Of a stretch of DNA of 64,000 nucleotides, positions 43,728 to 52,790 are shown piece by piece. The position numbers were made by a program, and so were the translations under genes. The first letter of the stretch is position 1; each line of letters opens with the position of its first letter. The stretch comes from GWF2-33-9 sp964500435 (GTDB lineage Bacteria; Bacteroidota; Ignavibacteria; Kapaibacteriales; UBA2268). The notes below the pieces were generated by a model, which was given only the letters and a program-made list of their open reading frames with translations, made no database searches and was not told the origin of the DNA. The stretch is from contig CAZCNL010000003.1 in assembly GCA_964500435.1 (NCBI GenBank), positions 1 through 64,000 of the forward strand. The letters are read 5' to 3'.

Positions 43728-46631
43728 ATGAAAAATTCCAACAAAATTTACTATCTATTACTTCTACTTTTTTCAGTTCACATCGCATTTGCGGAAAACG
43801 GTACTATTACTGGTAAAATATACGATGAATCAGCAGGTACCACACTTCCTAAGGCAACAATTGTTGTTAAAGGAACCAAACTTGGAACGTATTCCGATAT
43901 TAAAGGTGAATTCAAAATTAAAAATGTGCCTTTCGGAACATATACTCTTGAAGCAAGATATATTGGATATCAAACGAAGGAAATTAAAAATGTAGTTGTT
44001 AATGGAAATATCGATGACATTCAAATTGTTCTGAGTCCACAAGTTTCACAAGGAAAAGAAATAGTCGTTGAGGAAAAAAGAGTCAATGACAACGAAGCGG
44101 CAATATTAGCACAAAGGAAAAATGCGAATCAAGTTAGTGATGGGATATCCATTCAAGAAATTAAGAGAACTGACGATGGCGACGCTGGACAATCTTTAAA
44201 GAGAGTTGCGGGAATAACGCTTGTAAATGATAAGTTCGTTTATATTCGAGGAACAAGTGAGAGATACAGCAACACCACATTAAATGGCGCATCATTAGCA
44301 TCAACAGAGCCTGACAAAAAAGCATTTGCTTTTGATATGTTCCCGAGTGATTTTTTACAAAGTGCACAAGTTATTAAATCATTTACTCCTGATTTACCCG
44401 CAAATTTTGCAGGTGGATTAGTGGAATTAAATACAATTGATTTTCCTCAAAAAAAGAATATTGGCTTTAATATTTCTTCTGGTCTTAATTCGCAAACAAC
44501 TTTTCAAGATAATAAATTTATTTCGTTCCCAGGAAGCAATGCAAGCTGGTTAGGCTTTGACAAAAACTATTTTTCTTACCCAACAAATACTCCTAATAGC
44601 CCAGAAGCAATGAGGAATTTGTTGTTTAATGATTTGAAATCAACTGACCCAACTATTCAGAAAGCGGCAGAACAGCAATGGTTCCAAATGGGTAAGTCAT
44701 TTAAAGATGATGTGTGGGACCCAAAAAAATACACAGCAAATCCAAATATGGGATTAAGTTTGTCATATGCTGATATTTTTTCAGTTGCTGAAAATGATTT
44801 AGGTCTTGTTGCAACTGTTAACTATGGTAACTCCCGTACGTTTTTGCCAATTTATAGAAGTGTACTTTATTCAAATGGCAACGACCTTTATTATTATAGT
44901 GATGGCGTACAATCAACTTATTCTACGAATTTAGGAAGTTTAGTTAATATTTCATATAAAATTGGCAAAGCAAGTTCAATTAGTTTTAAAAATACATTCA
45001 ATAATACAAGTGATTGGGAAGTAATCCAAATTAAAGGTAAAAAAGAAGTTAATTACATAATGCAAATGAGTATGGAATATCTTCAAAAAACGATATTTTC
45101 ATCTCAACTTACAGGAGAGCATTTATTAGATTTTCAAAATTCACAAATTAATTGGCGATTAGGTTATTCATTTTCCAATAGAGAACAACCTGATTTAAGA
45201 CGGGTTCGTTATTCAACAAATGATACAACACAACCATATCGTTTAGACCTTTACAGTTTACCCCAAGGAAATAGTAGTCAAGCAGGGCGATTTTATTCAT
45301 CATTAAATGAAAATGCATACTCTGGAGGTCTGGACTATAAAATTCCATTTGGTAATTTAAATTTGAAAATTGGAACTTTAATTGAAAATAAGCATCGTGA
45401 TTTTAAAGTTAGGTCATTTACAATTGTAGAAACTAAAAGCATAATCCGTTCATATTACGACGAAAGTGCAGGATATTATGTTAAAAATTATACAGACCCT
45501 CAAGTAACTGATTTATATTATATCAATGATTTAAACGAAATGAACCCAGCAATTATCTTTAATCCAAATAATTTTTATTTGCATGGATTAGGGTTAAGCG
45601 AAGATACTAAAAATACAGATTCATATAAGGCAAACGAAAGCATTTATGCAGGTTATTTTATGGTTGATTTTCCAGTCGATTTGTTTTCAAGAAAGTTAAA
45701 AGTAATTGCTGGAGCAAGATACGAAGTCAGCCAGCAATTACTCAATAATTATTATCCATTTTACAATCAAGAAACAAAGACTTATTATGATTCAAATTTC
45801 GTAAATAAACAATTTAATGATATTTTACCTTCATTGAACCTTGTTTACGAACTTAATAATAAAATGAATTTAAGGGCTTCGGCAACACAAACCTTAGCAA
45901 GACCATCACTTAGAGAATATGCACCATTTACATTTTATGATTTTCTTTTCCAAAGTAATGTGAAGGGAAATCCAAATTTGAAAAGAGCATTGATTCAAAA
46001 TTATGATTTACGCTATGAATGGTTCACAAATCCTGGTGAAATATTCTCAGTGAGCGCTTTTTACAAAATTTTCGACAATGCAATAGAAGAAACAATTTTG
46101 CCAACATCAAGCGAATATGACCGGACATTCACAAATGCTCAAGGTAAAGCATATAATTATGGGATAGAATTAGAAGCAAGAAAGAACTTAGGATTCCTTG
46201 CCGATTTCTTAAGTTATTTAAGCGTTAATGCGAATTTATCATTAATTAAATCTGAAATTACTGTCCAACAAGTTGCTAAAAAAGATACAAGACCAATGTG
46301 GGGACAATCTCCATACTCAATTAACCTTGGACTATATTATTTCAATCCTGAAATTGGCACATCATTCAATTTAGCATACAATACTTACGGAAAAAGAATA
46401 ATTCAAGTAGCAGACGTTGCAGCATATTCATTTGCAAACCCACATATTTACGAGATGCCAAGAAATATGGTTGATATATCTTTATCGCAAAAGTTATTTG
46501 AGTTTGTTAATCTTAAATTATCTGTTAAGAATTTGTTAAATGATGAGCTTGTTTGGGAACAAAATGGCAAACAAGTAGCAACAAATCTTTACGGAACAAA
46601 CTATAATTTGAGCTTTGATATTAAATTTTAA
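43728..46631 (+). CDS. TonB-dependent outer-membrane receptor
   Basis: This 967-aa protein has a signal peptide (about 1-22). A carboxypeptidase-regulatory-like domain follows (about 25-105; ITGKIYDESAGTTLPKATIVVKGT, then GTYTLEARYIGY). The plug domain spans about 125-235 (SLKRVAGITLVNDKFVYIRG, ERYSNTTLNGA, ANFAGGLVELNT), and a 22-strand-type barrel ends in Phe (SFDIKF). Such receptors import scarce nutrients using TonB energy. No SusD-like partner is present. Instead the gene is followed after 24 bp by a T9SS-exported beta-helix protein, which may capture the substrate. The substrate is unknown. Confidence 0.93.
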   Translation: MKNSNKIYYLLLLLFSVHIAFAENGTITGKIYDESAGTTLPKATIVVKGTKLGTYSDIKGEFKIKNVPFGTYTLEARYIGYQTKEIKNVVVNGNIDDIQIVLSPQVSQGKEIVVEEKRVNDNEAAILAQRKNANQVSDGISIQEIKRTDDGDAGQSLKRVAGITLVNDKFVYIRGTSERYSNTTLNGASLASTEPDKKAFAFDMFPSDFLQSAQVIKSFTPDLPANFAGGLVELNTIDFPQKKNIGFNISSGLNSQTTFQDNKFISFPGSNASWLGFDKNYFSYPTNTPNSPEAMRNLLFNDLKSTDPTIQKAAEQQWFQMGKSFKDDVWDPKKYTANPNMGLSLSYADIFSVAENDLGLVATVNYGNSRTFLPIYRSVLYSNGNDLYYYSDGVQSTYSTNLGSLVNISYKIGKASSISFKNTFNNTSDWEVIQIKGKKEVNYIMQMSMEYLQKTIFSSQLTGEHLLDFQNSQINWRLGYSFSNREQPDLRRVRYSTNDTTQPYRLDLYSLPQGNSSQAGRFYSSLNENAYSGGLDYKIPFGNLNLKIGTLIENKHRDFKVRSFTIVETKSIIRSYYDESAGYYVKNYTDPQVTDLYYINDLNEMNPAIIFNPNNFYLHGLGLSEDTKNTDSYKANESIYAGYFMVDFPVDLFSRKLKVIAGARYEVSQQLLNNYYPFYNQETKTYYDSNFVNKQFNDILPSLNLVYELNNKMNLRASATQTLARPSLREYAPFTFYDFLFQSNVKGNPNLKRALIQNYDLRYEWFTNPGEIFSVSAFYKIFDNAIEETILPTSSEYDRTFTNAQGKAYNYGIELEARKNLGFLADFLSYLSVNANLSLIKSEITVQQVAKKDTRPMWGQSPYSINLGLYYFNPEIGTSFNLAYNTYGKRIIQVADVAAYSFANPHIYEMPRNMVDISLSQKLFEFVNLKLSVKNLLNDELVWEQNGKQVATNLYGTNYNLSFDIKF

Positions 46632-46655
46632 TTTCTTATAAATAAAGGATTTTTT

Positions 46656-48686
46656 ATGTATCGTATTTTCCTAATATTAATAGCAGTTACTATGATTACA
46701 TATAGTAACTTCGCAGCTCCAGTAATTCAAATAACTTCACCTCAAGCAGGTGAAAGTTATAAAATTGGCCGAACAGTAACAATCAAATGGAACACTCAAG
46801 GAACTAACACATTGAAAGAGACTTTCAAGTTTTATGCCAGTACAGAAGGACCTAACGGACCTTGGACATTACTAACTCTTCCAAAAGGGGTGACAGAACT
46901 AAAAGATGTTAGCTCCGATACAACAAAACCCCTCGGTTCAGTAAACACAGTATTCCCAAGAAAAGCAACAAAGAATTTATATTTAAAAATGGCTTGGAAA
47001 AATGACGAGAATGTTAACAACGTTGTAGGACCAATTGAAATTACAGCACCTTTACCAACAAAAGTAGATTCTGTTCTTACAGGAGATATTACAAATACGA
47101 TAACTTTATCATCAAATAAAATCTACGGATTAAAAGGAATAGTCTTTGTTCAAAGGGGTGGAGTTTTGAGAATAGAGCCTGGTACAATTATAATGGGTGA
47201 AATTGGTAATACAAGTGCAATTTGTGTCAACCGTGGCGGTATAATTTATGCAAATGGAACACCACAAAAACCAATAGTTATGACAAGTGCTGCACCTCCA
47301 GGACAAAGAGATAGAGGCGATTGGGGCGGATTGTTATTAATGGGAAAAGCAAAAACGAACTTAGTCGAAGCTCCTATTGAAGGTGGAATTGCAGACGGAC
47401 AAGACGTTAAAAAGAATGGCTGGTATGGTGGCGACGATGACGCTGATAGTAGTGGAATTTTGCGATTTGTTCGTGTTGAATTCGCTGGTATTGCTGAATC
47501 TCCAGATAATGAATTAAATGGTCTAACATTTGGAGCCGTTGGAAATCGAACTGTAATTGAAAATGTACAAGTGTCATACTCAGGAGATGATTCATTTGAA
47601 TGGTTTGGTGGTTCTGTTAATTGCAAGAGAATTATTGCATACAATGGAATAGATGATGATTTTGATACAGACAATGGTTTCAGAGGTAAAGTGCAATTTG
47701 GACTTTCCAAGCGTTTTGCAGATATTGCAGACCAATCAAATAGTGAAGCTTACGAAAGTGATAATGATTCAAAATCAAGTGAAAGGCAGCCTTTCACTGG
47801 TGCAATTTTTTCGAATATGACCAACATTGGACCAATTAGCGATTTAACAATGGAACCTGGAACAGGTCCGAATAAGTATAATCCCAAATTTTTAACTGCT
47901 GTCCAAATACGTAGAAATTCACGAATGAATTTATATAATTCATTAATCGTTGGTTGGCCTCGTGGTGTTGAATTAACAAATCAAAATACAGTTCGTGCTG
48001 CTAATAATGATTCTATCCATGTACGTTATTGCAATTTCTATGGAATAAAAGATGAAACAAAGTTCTTTTATTTCCCAAGTGGTACAAATCCTGATGGAAA
48101 AGTTACAAACGATTGGTTAAGTTCAGTTGAAAAAGGAAATATCTTTTTAAATGCAAGTGGTGATTTAGATGATGTAGCTCATCTAAAAAATGCTTTTAGT
48201 GATGAATTATCATTATTCGACCCAAGTCCAACAGCTGATGCTCCATACTTAAATAATGCTAATTATGATAGTGACCCAATTGTAGATATTGCAAATCCAT
48301 ATTTTGATAAAGTTCCATATCGTGGTGCATTTGCATTTGGAGAAAGATGGGATTTGCCTTGGGCTGAATATGACCCAGTGAATGTGGAATATAAAGCCAC
48401 AAGTGTAGAAGATAATAATTCAGAACCTGCATTTAATTTATCATTATATCCACAACCAGCAACTGATCTGCTTGCTGTTAATTATTATTTACTAAATAAT
48501 ACGAATGTAACTTTAAAAATTATTGATACTTATGGGAATGTTCTGACAACATTCGAACAAGGTCAACAACCAATTGGGTACTATAATTTAAATATAAATT
48601 TATCAACTTTATCAAACGGACTATACTTTGTTCAAATGATAACTAACAATGGCTTTACATCACAAAAATTTGTTGTTGTCAAGTAA
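46656..48686 (+). CDS. T9SS-exported beta-helix-like protein, partner of the TonB receptor
   Basis: This 676-aa protein has a signal peptide (about 1-20), an Ig-like domain (about 21-130; ITSPQAGESYKIGRTVTIKW) and then a long region with stacked-strand character (GLKGIVFVQRGGVLRIEPGT, RGDWGGLLLMGKA, FVRVEFAGIAE, VIENVQVSYSGDDSFEWFGG). This central part is rich in acidic clusters (GGDDDADSSG, DDDFDTDNG) that could bind calcium. A T9SS sorting domain closes the protein (about 600-676; SLYPQPATDLLAV). It is in an operon with the TonB receptor, so it probably binds or processes the receptor's substrate at the surface. Confidence 0.87.
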   Translation: MYRIFLILIAVTMITYSNFAAPVIQITSPQAGESYKIGRTVTIKWNTQGTNTLKETFKFYASTEGPNGPWTLLTLPKGVTELKDVSSDTTKPLGSVNTVFPRKATKNLYLKMAWKNDENVNNVVGPIEITAPLPTKVDSVLTGDITNTITLSSNKIYGLKGIVFVQRGGVLRIEPGTIIMGEIGNTSAICVNRGGIIYANGTPQKPIVMTSAAPPGQRDRGDWGGLLLMGKAKTNLVEAPIEGGIADGQDVKKNGWYGGDDDADSSGILRFVRVEFAGIAESPDNELNGLTFGAVGNRTVIENVQVSYSGDDSFEWFGGSVNCKRIIAYNGIDDDFDTDNGFRGKVQFGLSKRFADIADQSNSEAYESDNDSKSSERQPFTGAIFSNMTNIGPISDLTMEPGTGPNKYNPKFLTAVQIRRNSRMNLYNSLIVGWPRGVELTNQNTVRAANNDSIHVRYCNFYGIKDETKFFYFPSGTNPDGKVTNDWLSSVEKGNIFLNASGDLDDVAHLKNAFSDELSLFDPSPTADAPYLNNANYDSDPIVDIANPYFDKVPYRGAFAFGERWDLPWAEYDPVNVEYKATSVEDNNSEPAFNLSLYPQPATDLLAVNYYLLNNTNVTLKIIDTYGNVLTTFEQGQQPIGYYNLNINLSTLSNGLYFVQMITNNGFTSQKFVVVK

Positions 48687-48717
48687 AATTAATTAATCAT
48701 ACCTAATAATCAACAAA

Positions 48718-48744
48718 GCAGGGTATTCTAATTGGGTGCCCTGC
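48718..48744. terminator. Hairpin between convergent genes
   Basis: GCAGGG (48718-48723) and CCCTGC (48739-48744) form a GC-rich stem 32 bp after the beta-helix gene. The T-run is poor, so termination may be imperfect. Confidence 0.6.
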
Positions 48745-48816
48745 TGCGTTATTTTATTATACTCTTGTTATAATAAAATTATCTATTGAATTGAAATTAT
48801 AAAGAAGTAACAAATG

Positions 48817-49524
48817 TTATTTTTCTTTATGAAGCTTTTTAATTTTTAGAATTTCGATTAGCATATTAATTGAGTCAAAGAATGGATTTACTTTACTTTG
48901 CTCGTCATTATACCACTCAACAGGGACTTCTTTTATTTTTAAATGAAGTTTATTCGCCAAATATAGCATCTCGACATCGAAGCTAAAGCCGTTCACAAGT
49001 GCTTTAGAAAAAATTGTTTGTGCAGCGTTTTTAGTTAAAAGTTTAAACCCACATTGAGTATCTCTTATACCTTTTATAACGAGAAACTGGACAATTTTAT
49101 TAAATGTTTTGCCCATAATTTCCCGGTAAAATGGTTGATGGATTTTGATTTGTGAGTAATCAATAGCACGACTTCCGATTACAACGTCGAAGCCTTCTTC
49201 AATAAAAGGAAGCAATTTTTCGATTTCATAAATTGGAGTGGATGAATCAGCATCAGTAAATAAGACTATATCCCCACTTGCGGCAAGCATACCAGTTCTA
49301 ACTGCTGCACCTTTTCCCATATTTTGTCCCAATTTGATAACGTTTACTGTTGGGGCAAAATTTTGGGAAATAGATGCAGTGTTATCTTTAGAACCATCAT
49401 CAACAATGATTATCTCGTAAGCATTATTTTTACTGTTAAAATATGCAATAATTTTTTTCAATGTATCGGGCAATCGCTTTTCTTCGTTATATGCTGGAAT
49501 TACAATAGAAATCATACTAATCAA
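48817..49524 (-). CDS. Family 2 glycosyltransferase (dolichyl/polyprenyl-phosphate sugar synthase type)
   Basis: This 235-aa GT-A enzyme has ISIVIPAYNEEKRLPDTL at the start, IIIVDDGSKDNT, NMGKGAAVRTGM, and the metal-binding acidic motif DADSSTP. No transmembrane tail is present. The pattern resembles ALG5-type enzymes, which transfer glucose to dolichyl phosphate. It follows the DUF2723 gene by 7 bp in one operon, so it may supply lipid-linked sugar donors to that membrane glycosyltransferase. Confidence 0.88.
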   Translation of the reverse strand: MISMISIVIPAYNEEKRLPDTLKKIIAYFNSKNNAYEIIIVDDGSKDNTASISQNFAPTVNVIKLGQNMGKGAAVRTGMLAASGDIVLFTDADSSTPIYEIEKLLPFIEEGFDVVIGSRAIDYSQIKIHQPFYREIMGKTFNKIVQFLVIKGIRDTQCGFKLLTKNAAQTIFSKALVNGFSFDVEMLYLANKLHLKIKEVPVEWYNDEQSKVNPFFDSINMLIEILKIKKLHKEK

Positions 49525-49531
49525 TTAATGC

Positions 49532-52500
49532 TTATTTTGTTGAATCATTATTTGTAATATTATTCACGAATGCTTCAAGTTGCCGTGCTAACATAATGGA
49601 ATCTGGATTATTTGTGTTTTGCAATCTTTCAATTGTTTTATTTATAAAATCAATTCGACCTTTTTTACCACCTGCAGCTTCTGCTTGTTCCATTTGAATC
49701 ATCAACACTTTCTTTTTGATATTATTCATATTTTCAACAAGGTATTGTTGATAACCAGCATATTGTGGGTCGGATTTAATATCTTGAAGCATTTGTGAAG
49801 CCATAGCATATTCCATATTCAATTTTTCGATGGTTAATTTATAATCTTTTATTAAATATGCCATATCGGCCATAGTTGTGTAAGGACCTCGATAGCGTCC
49901 CAAAAGCTCATAAAATTGCATTTCCTTCATTATTTGGTTATTTGCTAAAGCAGTTTCAACTAAGTTGATAGACATTTCAGCAAATTTCTTTGCCATTTGT
50001 TTATTATTCATTTTATCATATAAATCAGCTACTTGGGCAGTCATTTCCCAATCCATAGGGAATAAGTCAACAGAAATAAGCTTATTCATTAATTCCAATG
50101 CTTTATTTGCTTTTACTGTATCTTTTTGTATTGTTAAAACATTTTGAGCATAATCAAGGAAAATTAATCTGTAACCCAAAATTGAGCGTCTGTGGACTTC
50201 ATCATAGTAAACTGATGGGTCATTTAAATTTCTGAATTTAAATCCGTAATGTGGTTCTTTATGGAAATTATTTGAGTTGTCATAATTAAATAAACATTTT
50301 TCGGTAATGTTAATATCTAAGTCAGATGCTTTGCCACGTGGTTGTTTTACTGGTGTTATCCTTAAAGCAAGACCGCCACGGACTAAGAAATCTTCTAATC
50401 CAATATATACATCGGAACCAACTGTTGCAGAGAAGTAAATTGGTCTTTTGAACATATTTGTTTTCAAAATGTCAAAGATTAATTTATCTTGAACACGGAA
50501 TAAATAAATCATTTTACCTTCATTTTCACGGTATTGCTCGCCTTTATATGTAAAGGTCATTTTGCTATTTTCAATTAATTGTGGGTCGTTAGTATATTGC
50601 TTCATAATTTCTTTAGGAATATTCAAAGTAACTTCACGAGCTTCTCCGAACTCATAACTATAGGCTCTTGGGTCAGTTTCATCATATACTTTCAAACTAT
50701 CATCAGGGATTGAAATTGGCACTTTCTTGGCGCCCCAAGGTTCTCGATTTTTAAGTTGGTCAATGTACCATAAAGTATTTCCTAATGATAAATTAACAAT
50801 TCTAACATCACGACGTACACCTTCTACATCTTGCAAAAACCAGACGGGAAATGTGTCGTTATCTCCATTTGTAAACAAGATGGCATCTTTTTCTACACTT
50901 TGCAAGATATTATATGAGTAATCAAATGGGAAATAATTTCCAGCACGACTGTGTATTTTCCAACCTTGAGCTCCCATATTTATTGGTACAAGTAACATTG
51001 AAATGGCAACTATTGTGGCTGGAACAAAATTTTTATTATAGTTTTTCTTTAATGAATCAATTATTGAATAAACACCGAGTCCAATCCACATCGTCCATAC
51101 CATAAATGCACCAGCATAGAAATAATCACGTTCACGAGGTTGAGGTTCTTGTTGATTTTGTTGGATAGCAGCAAGGACACCCATCATAAGAAACATAACT
51201 AAATAAATAAAAGCCATTTTGGGGTCTTTGTTGAAATGGAAAAACAAACCAAGAAGACCAAAAAGTAATGGAATTGCAAAAAATCTTACAGGGAATAAAT
51301 TTTTGTAACCATTATTAATATTCAAAACATCAGCTTCTCGGGTATCGAACCAAGATGCGCCAGCATCTTGTATGTCAGAAGAACGACCAACAAAGTTCCA
51401 AAAGAAATAACGCAAAAACATATGGTCAATTTGGTATTTCCATAGATAATTCAGTTCTCCACTTGTATTTACGTTAGTGAAATCATTGGCTAAATATCCT
51501 GTTCCATCTGACTTATATACTTCTTTTTTAGTAGGAGGATTCCAAGGACCATAAACATAATTACCCTTATCGTCTTGCTTATTATAATTGCGGACATAGT
51601 AACTATCTGTTTGGTAACGACGTGGCCACATTGGTGCTTCGCCATATTGCTCCCGACCGAGATAGGAAACTAATCTTTCAATGTTTTTGGGTTCGTTTTC
51701 GTTCATCGGAGGATTGGAATTTGATCTAATTAAAATCTGTGTGTAAGTTGTATAGCCTATTATCATTAATAAAAATGATGAGGCGACCAAACCAATTATA
51801 TATCTTGATTTCTTTTGACTATACCACAGATAATATCCTGCAAGAATTACTAATATTATTGGGATCAATCTTAAAAACAAACTGTCTGTAATTATGTATT
51901 CATGTGCATCATTTTTTGTGGGAGAATGCCCTGCAAGTAAAGCTGGAATCCATTTGACTATACCAGGATAAATTATTGAAAAAATGATTATGGAAATAAT
52001 ACTAACAACTATAAATGATACTGGTTTGATTTGATATTTTCTAAAGTAAACTAAATAAACAAGTGAAAATATGGTTAATATTGATAGTAAATGGACGCCC
52101 GTTGATAATCCAATAAGATAAGCTATTAATAATAAATACTTTTCGTGTCCTGGATTATCGGCTTCTTCGTTCCATCTCATCATCAAATAAATGATTAAAG
52201 CAACAAATAAATTTGAAGAGGCATAAACTTCGGATTCAACTCCATTAAACCAAAATGTATCACTAAAATTAAAAGCCAAAGCCGCTACTAACGATGAACC
52301 ATAAACAGATATTGCTTCATAGGTTGTTTCGACTTTTTTCCCCATTAAATTTTCGATAATTCTATAAGTAATCAAATAAACAAGCAAGATAATGAATGCA
52401 TCGGCGAAAACCGAGGTCATATTAATTTTCCAACCTGGGTCGCCAAATGGTAAAAATAAATGGAATAATTTCGCAACCATCAAAAATAATGGAGCGCCAG

Positions 52501-52651
52501 GTGGGTGAGGAACTTGTTGCCAAACAGTTGCACCAGAAAATTCACCGCAATCCCAAAATGGGACGCTTGGTTGCACAGTTAATGCATAAGTTATAAAGGA
52601 TACAACGAATGCAAGTATTGCAAAAATTCGATTGATTAATTTTTTATCCAT
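49532..52651 (-). CDS. DUF2723 membrane protein (GT-C-type glycosyltransferase)
   Basis: This 1039-aa protein has about ten or more transmembrane helices in its first 550 residues, then a long soluble C-terminal part containing helical repeats near the end. The family signature is clear at the N terminus: TVQPSVPFWDCGEFSGA and QVPHPPGAPLFLMVAK. The acidic and histidine residues of the first loop (D34 in WDCGE) are typical of GT-C enzymes that use lipid-linked sugar donors outside the inner membrane. The acceptor is unknown; glycosylation of exported proteins is plausible in an organism with so many surface proteins. It is the first gene of an operon with the GT2 gene. Confidence 0.9.
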   Translation of the reverse strand: MDKKLINRIFAILAFVVSFITYALTVQPSVPFWDCGEFSGATVWQQVPHPPGAPLFLMVAKLFHLFLPFGDPGWKINMTSVFADAFIILLVYLITYRIIENLMGKKVETTYEAISVYGSSLVAALAFNFSDTFWFNGVESEVYASSNLFVALIIYLMMRWNEEADNPGHEKYLLLIAYLIGLSTGVHLLSILTIFSLVYLVYFRKYQIKPVSFIVVSIISIIIFSIIYPGIVKWIPALLAGHSPTKNDAHEYIITDSLFLRLIPIILVILAGYYLWYSQKKSRYIIGLVASSFLLMIIGYTTYTQILIRSNSNPPMNENEPKNIERLVSYLGREQYGEAPMWPRRYQTDSYYVRNYNKQDDKGNYVYGPWNPPTKKEVYKSDGTGYLANDFTNVNTSGELNYLWKYQIDHMFLRYFFWNFVGRSSDIQDAGASWFDTREADVLNINNGYKNLFPVRFFAIPLLFGLLGLFFHFNKDPKMAFIYLVMFLMMGVLAAIQQNQQEPQPRERDYFYAGAFMVWTMWIGLGVYSIIDSLKKNYNKNFVPATIVAISMLLVPINMGAQGWKIHSRAGNYFPFDYSYNILQSVEKDAILFTNGDNDTFPVWFLQDVEGVRRDVRIVNLSLGNTLWYIDQLKNREPWGAKKVPISIPDDSLKVYDETDPRAYSYEFGEAREVTLNIPKEIMKQYTNDPQLIENSKMTFTYKGEQYRENEGKMIYLFRVQDKLIFDILKTNMFKRPIYFSATVGSDVYIGLEDFLVRGGLALRITPVKQPRGKASDLDINITEKCLFNYDNSNNFHKEPHYGFKFRNLNDPSVYYDEVHRRSILGYRLIFLDYAQNVLTIQKDTVKANKALELMNKLISVDLFPMDWEMTAQVADLYDKMNNKQMAKKFAEMSINLVETALANNQIMKEMQFYELLGRYRGPYTTMADMAYLIKDYKLTIEKLNMEYAMASQMLQDIKSDPQYAGYQQYLVENMNNIKKKVLMIQMEQAEAAGGKKGRIDFINKTIERLQNTNNPDSIMLARQLEAFVNNITNNDSTK

Positions 52652-52790
52652 TACTAACCATTAATTTTGTTTTTTATATTTTTTAAGATTACTAAATTAC
52701 GATTATATAATTAAATAATTATGCAATTTCTTACTATTTATATCGATTTAACAAATTTTTCTTAATTTTTTTTGTTGCAAATTTTAAAAT

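Noticed and set aside
47246..47710. 154-aa minus-strand frame inside the beta-helix gene
   Set aside because: It is a Pro/Ser-rich antisense shadow of the acidic, Gly-rich sense protein, with no upstream signals.
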